64,000 bases of DNA from Porphyra umbilicalis (lineage: Eukaryota; Rhodophyta; Bangiophyceae; Bangiales; Bangiaceae): contig KV919079.1 in NCBI GenBank assembly GCA_002049455.2, positions 1 to 64,000 of the forward strand, in the 5' to 3' direction. Below the pieces are notes generated by a model that saw nothing but the letters and a program-made list of their open reading frames with translations, ran no database searches and had not been told where the DNA came from. Positions 62,430-64,000 of the stretch are shown piece by piece. Within the stretch, counting starts at the first letter, position 1; each line of letters opens with the position of its first letter. Position numbers and translations under genes: made by a program.

Positions 62430-62490
62430 ATGTGATCACACGAAGCAACGTCGGAAAAGACCTTTCCGACGCTGCTTCATGTGATCACAT
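62430..62490. repeat. 28-bp hairpin, 26 of 28 paired
   Basis: ATGTGATCACACGAAGCAAC, then GTCGGAAA (62430-62457), pairs with 62463-62490 around a five-base loop. TGTGATCACA is itself a palindrome and occurs twice in a row at 62421-62440. It could be a remnant of a small inverted-repeat element. Confidence 0.75.
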
Positions 62491-62965
62491 CGACCTTGCG
62501 GCGTGCTGGTCTTGTGGAACGGCTTCAAGTGCGAATTTGAAAACATCAATTCCAAATCGACTGGTGTGATGGACATTCAAGACCATCAGCTCCTACTGGC
62601 TGCAGCCAAAAGCGACGCCACGGTTGAGTAGGGCCACGTCATGCCCCTTCGTCGGCGACGCCCCACGCCCCCCATCCGTGTCGCAATGACCAGCTGGCCC
62701 CCTACGCTGCCCTGTGGCAGATGGCCGCCTCTACGTCGCCGCTTCTGTACGACAGCACACATTCGAGAATTCCTAAGTTCGCCCGCAACGCGATACGAGC
62801 GTACGCTGCGGGTATCATGGTGGGTCCAAGCTGCTTCCCCGAATGGACTTCTTCCTCGGCTGTGCACAACCTGCTGCATGGACCATCCAGGGAGGCCATC
62901 CTGGTTCGGCGAACGTGGCTCCAAGGGTTCAGTTCCAGGCTGTCTGGCTCGGCAACGACGCGCCG

Positions 62966-63020
62966 GCAACGAGAGGAGGGCGACAAAGGCGTGGCAACGA
63001 GAGGAGGGCGACAAAGGCGT
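62966..63020. repeat. 28-bp direct repeat, two copies
   Basis: GCAACGAGAGGAGGGCGACA, then AAGGCGTG, at 62966-62993; repeated at 62994-63020. Confidence 0.75.
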
Positions 63021-64000
63021 CGCCCTCGTGGCATATGTTCAACCACGGTGATTTACAGCATCGGTGTGCGCCCGTGCCGAGCCCAGCAACCAAGCTCTCG
63101 AAGTCAGCCCTTTGACCTACAATCACTTACGTTAAATTCATCAAAAAAAAATCCGCCTCACACTGTCACACGAGGGGACAACCCACTTCGACCTTTCTAA
63201 GCTGAGAGCTCGTCACGCGAAGCGTCACATGAACGAAGAAACAGCTGAGAAAGGGCCTCAGTGGCTCTGGCGGACGCTGGCCGTGAAAACATCAATTGGG
63301 ACGCCCGTCTTCATCGACAACAGGTTCGTGCGTTGCAAGATCGCCTACACCGTTGTGTTCGGTGTGTCATCGTGGTCCCCGCTCCGAGCTGTCTCAGGCT
63401 GCGCCAAAAGTATCGTTTAAGCCGCTATTGGTTTCGTCATCGGATGGCATCAAACCTTACCATCGACTTTGTTTCTCCAGGCCCACAATGTGCCCACATC
63501 AGCCCTGCTCCTAGCAGCTTATTCCCGTAGAGTGTGTGCCGTCTTTTGCCCCCTGTGTCACCGACATTTCCTCACCCATACTCATGAGGCACTCGCGTGG
63601 TAAGCAGTGTACAGCAAGAAGGTAGACGGCAAGAAGTCGGCAACGGCCGTGGGGGCGGCGGCAGCCCTGCCGTTTCAAAGGAGCAAGGGCGGCTCGTACA
63701 CAGATGCTGACGAAATTCCGCACCGAGATTGCGCCCCGTGCCACGCTGCTGCAGTCTGTCGTCAGCGGGCTGTGGCGCCGGCACGGCCGGCGACACAGGC
63801 GGGCAGACGATTTCGCCCTCCCCCCACATCTGTGCCTCTTACGAGCTACTGACACGTTAGCTGACCGGTCCTGCTCGGTCGGTGCAGCTATTGCCGGGGC
63901 AGCGGTAGTCGGGGCTGTCGTAGCCGCGTGTGCGACAGCTGAGACCCGATTGGTCGCGCCGGCAGGCGTGCTTTGTGCGAACGCGGCCCTTTACCCCCCA
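63021..64000. other. End of window, nothing recognised
   Basis: Moderate GC; short open frames only. No gene or repeat supported. Confidence 0.4.

Overview
This is nuclear DNA of a eukaryote. Four GT-AG introns can be placed (two in a VTI1 SNARE, one in a hypothetical gene, one in a Pif1-type helicase relic). Genes are short, mostly single-exon and 0.3 to 3 kb apart. The left 32 kb is extremely GC-rich, with G or C runs of 10 to 29 bases in spacers and inside genes. Plastid-type proteins (PsbP-like, DUF1995, DUF1838 with a cytochrome-b5-like domain), a secreted amine oxidase resembling L-amino-acid oxidases, compact genes and this base composition suggest a photosynthetic protist, most like a bangiophyte red alga (Porphyra/Pyropia type). 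The taxon is an inference; no search was run.

Region 1, about 1-34.5 kb, is the housekeeping part. In order: DUF1995 protein (+), unrecognised 235-aa gene with a TATA box (+), VTI1 Qb-SNARE (+, three exons), AhpD-like protein (-), probable RNA polymerase III subunit RPC7/C31 (+), COQ4 (-), DUF547 protein (+), ALG7/DPAGT1 (+), NT-C2 coiled-coil protein (-), PsbP-domain protein (+), DUF1838-MAPR fusion (-), ArsC-type arsenate reductase (-), a two-exon hypothetical (+) and a secreted FAD amine oxidase (+). Many reading frames break exactly at G/C homopolymers while the protein stays recognisable on both sides. These are most likely sequencing or assembly length errors, so the genes are reported as intact but frameshifted.

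Region 2, about 34.5-52 kb, is gene-poor with lower GC. It holds a small secreted six-cysteine protein, a large four-pass membrane protein with a long N-terminal ectodomain, a ~600-bp foldback element, two diverged copies of another dispersed repeat, minisatellites and no other convincing gene.

Region 3, about 52-62.5 kb, is a nest of decayed mobile DNA: a 1.8-kb foldback with ~710-bp arms; a Pif1-like helicase pseudogene with two in-frame TAG codons, tail to tail with a broken ORF of unknown family; then a truncated Ty3/gypsy-type retrotransposon (gag with CCHC knuckle, aspartic protease). A single foldback arm and a strong hairpin follow. The last 1.5 kb shows nothing coding.

The most interesting items are the Pif1 plus unknown-ORF pair, the foldback families, the DUF1838-MAPR fusion, the six-cysteine secreted peptide and the GACGCC-motif array next to a possible TATA promoter.
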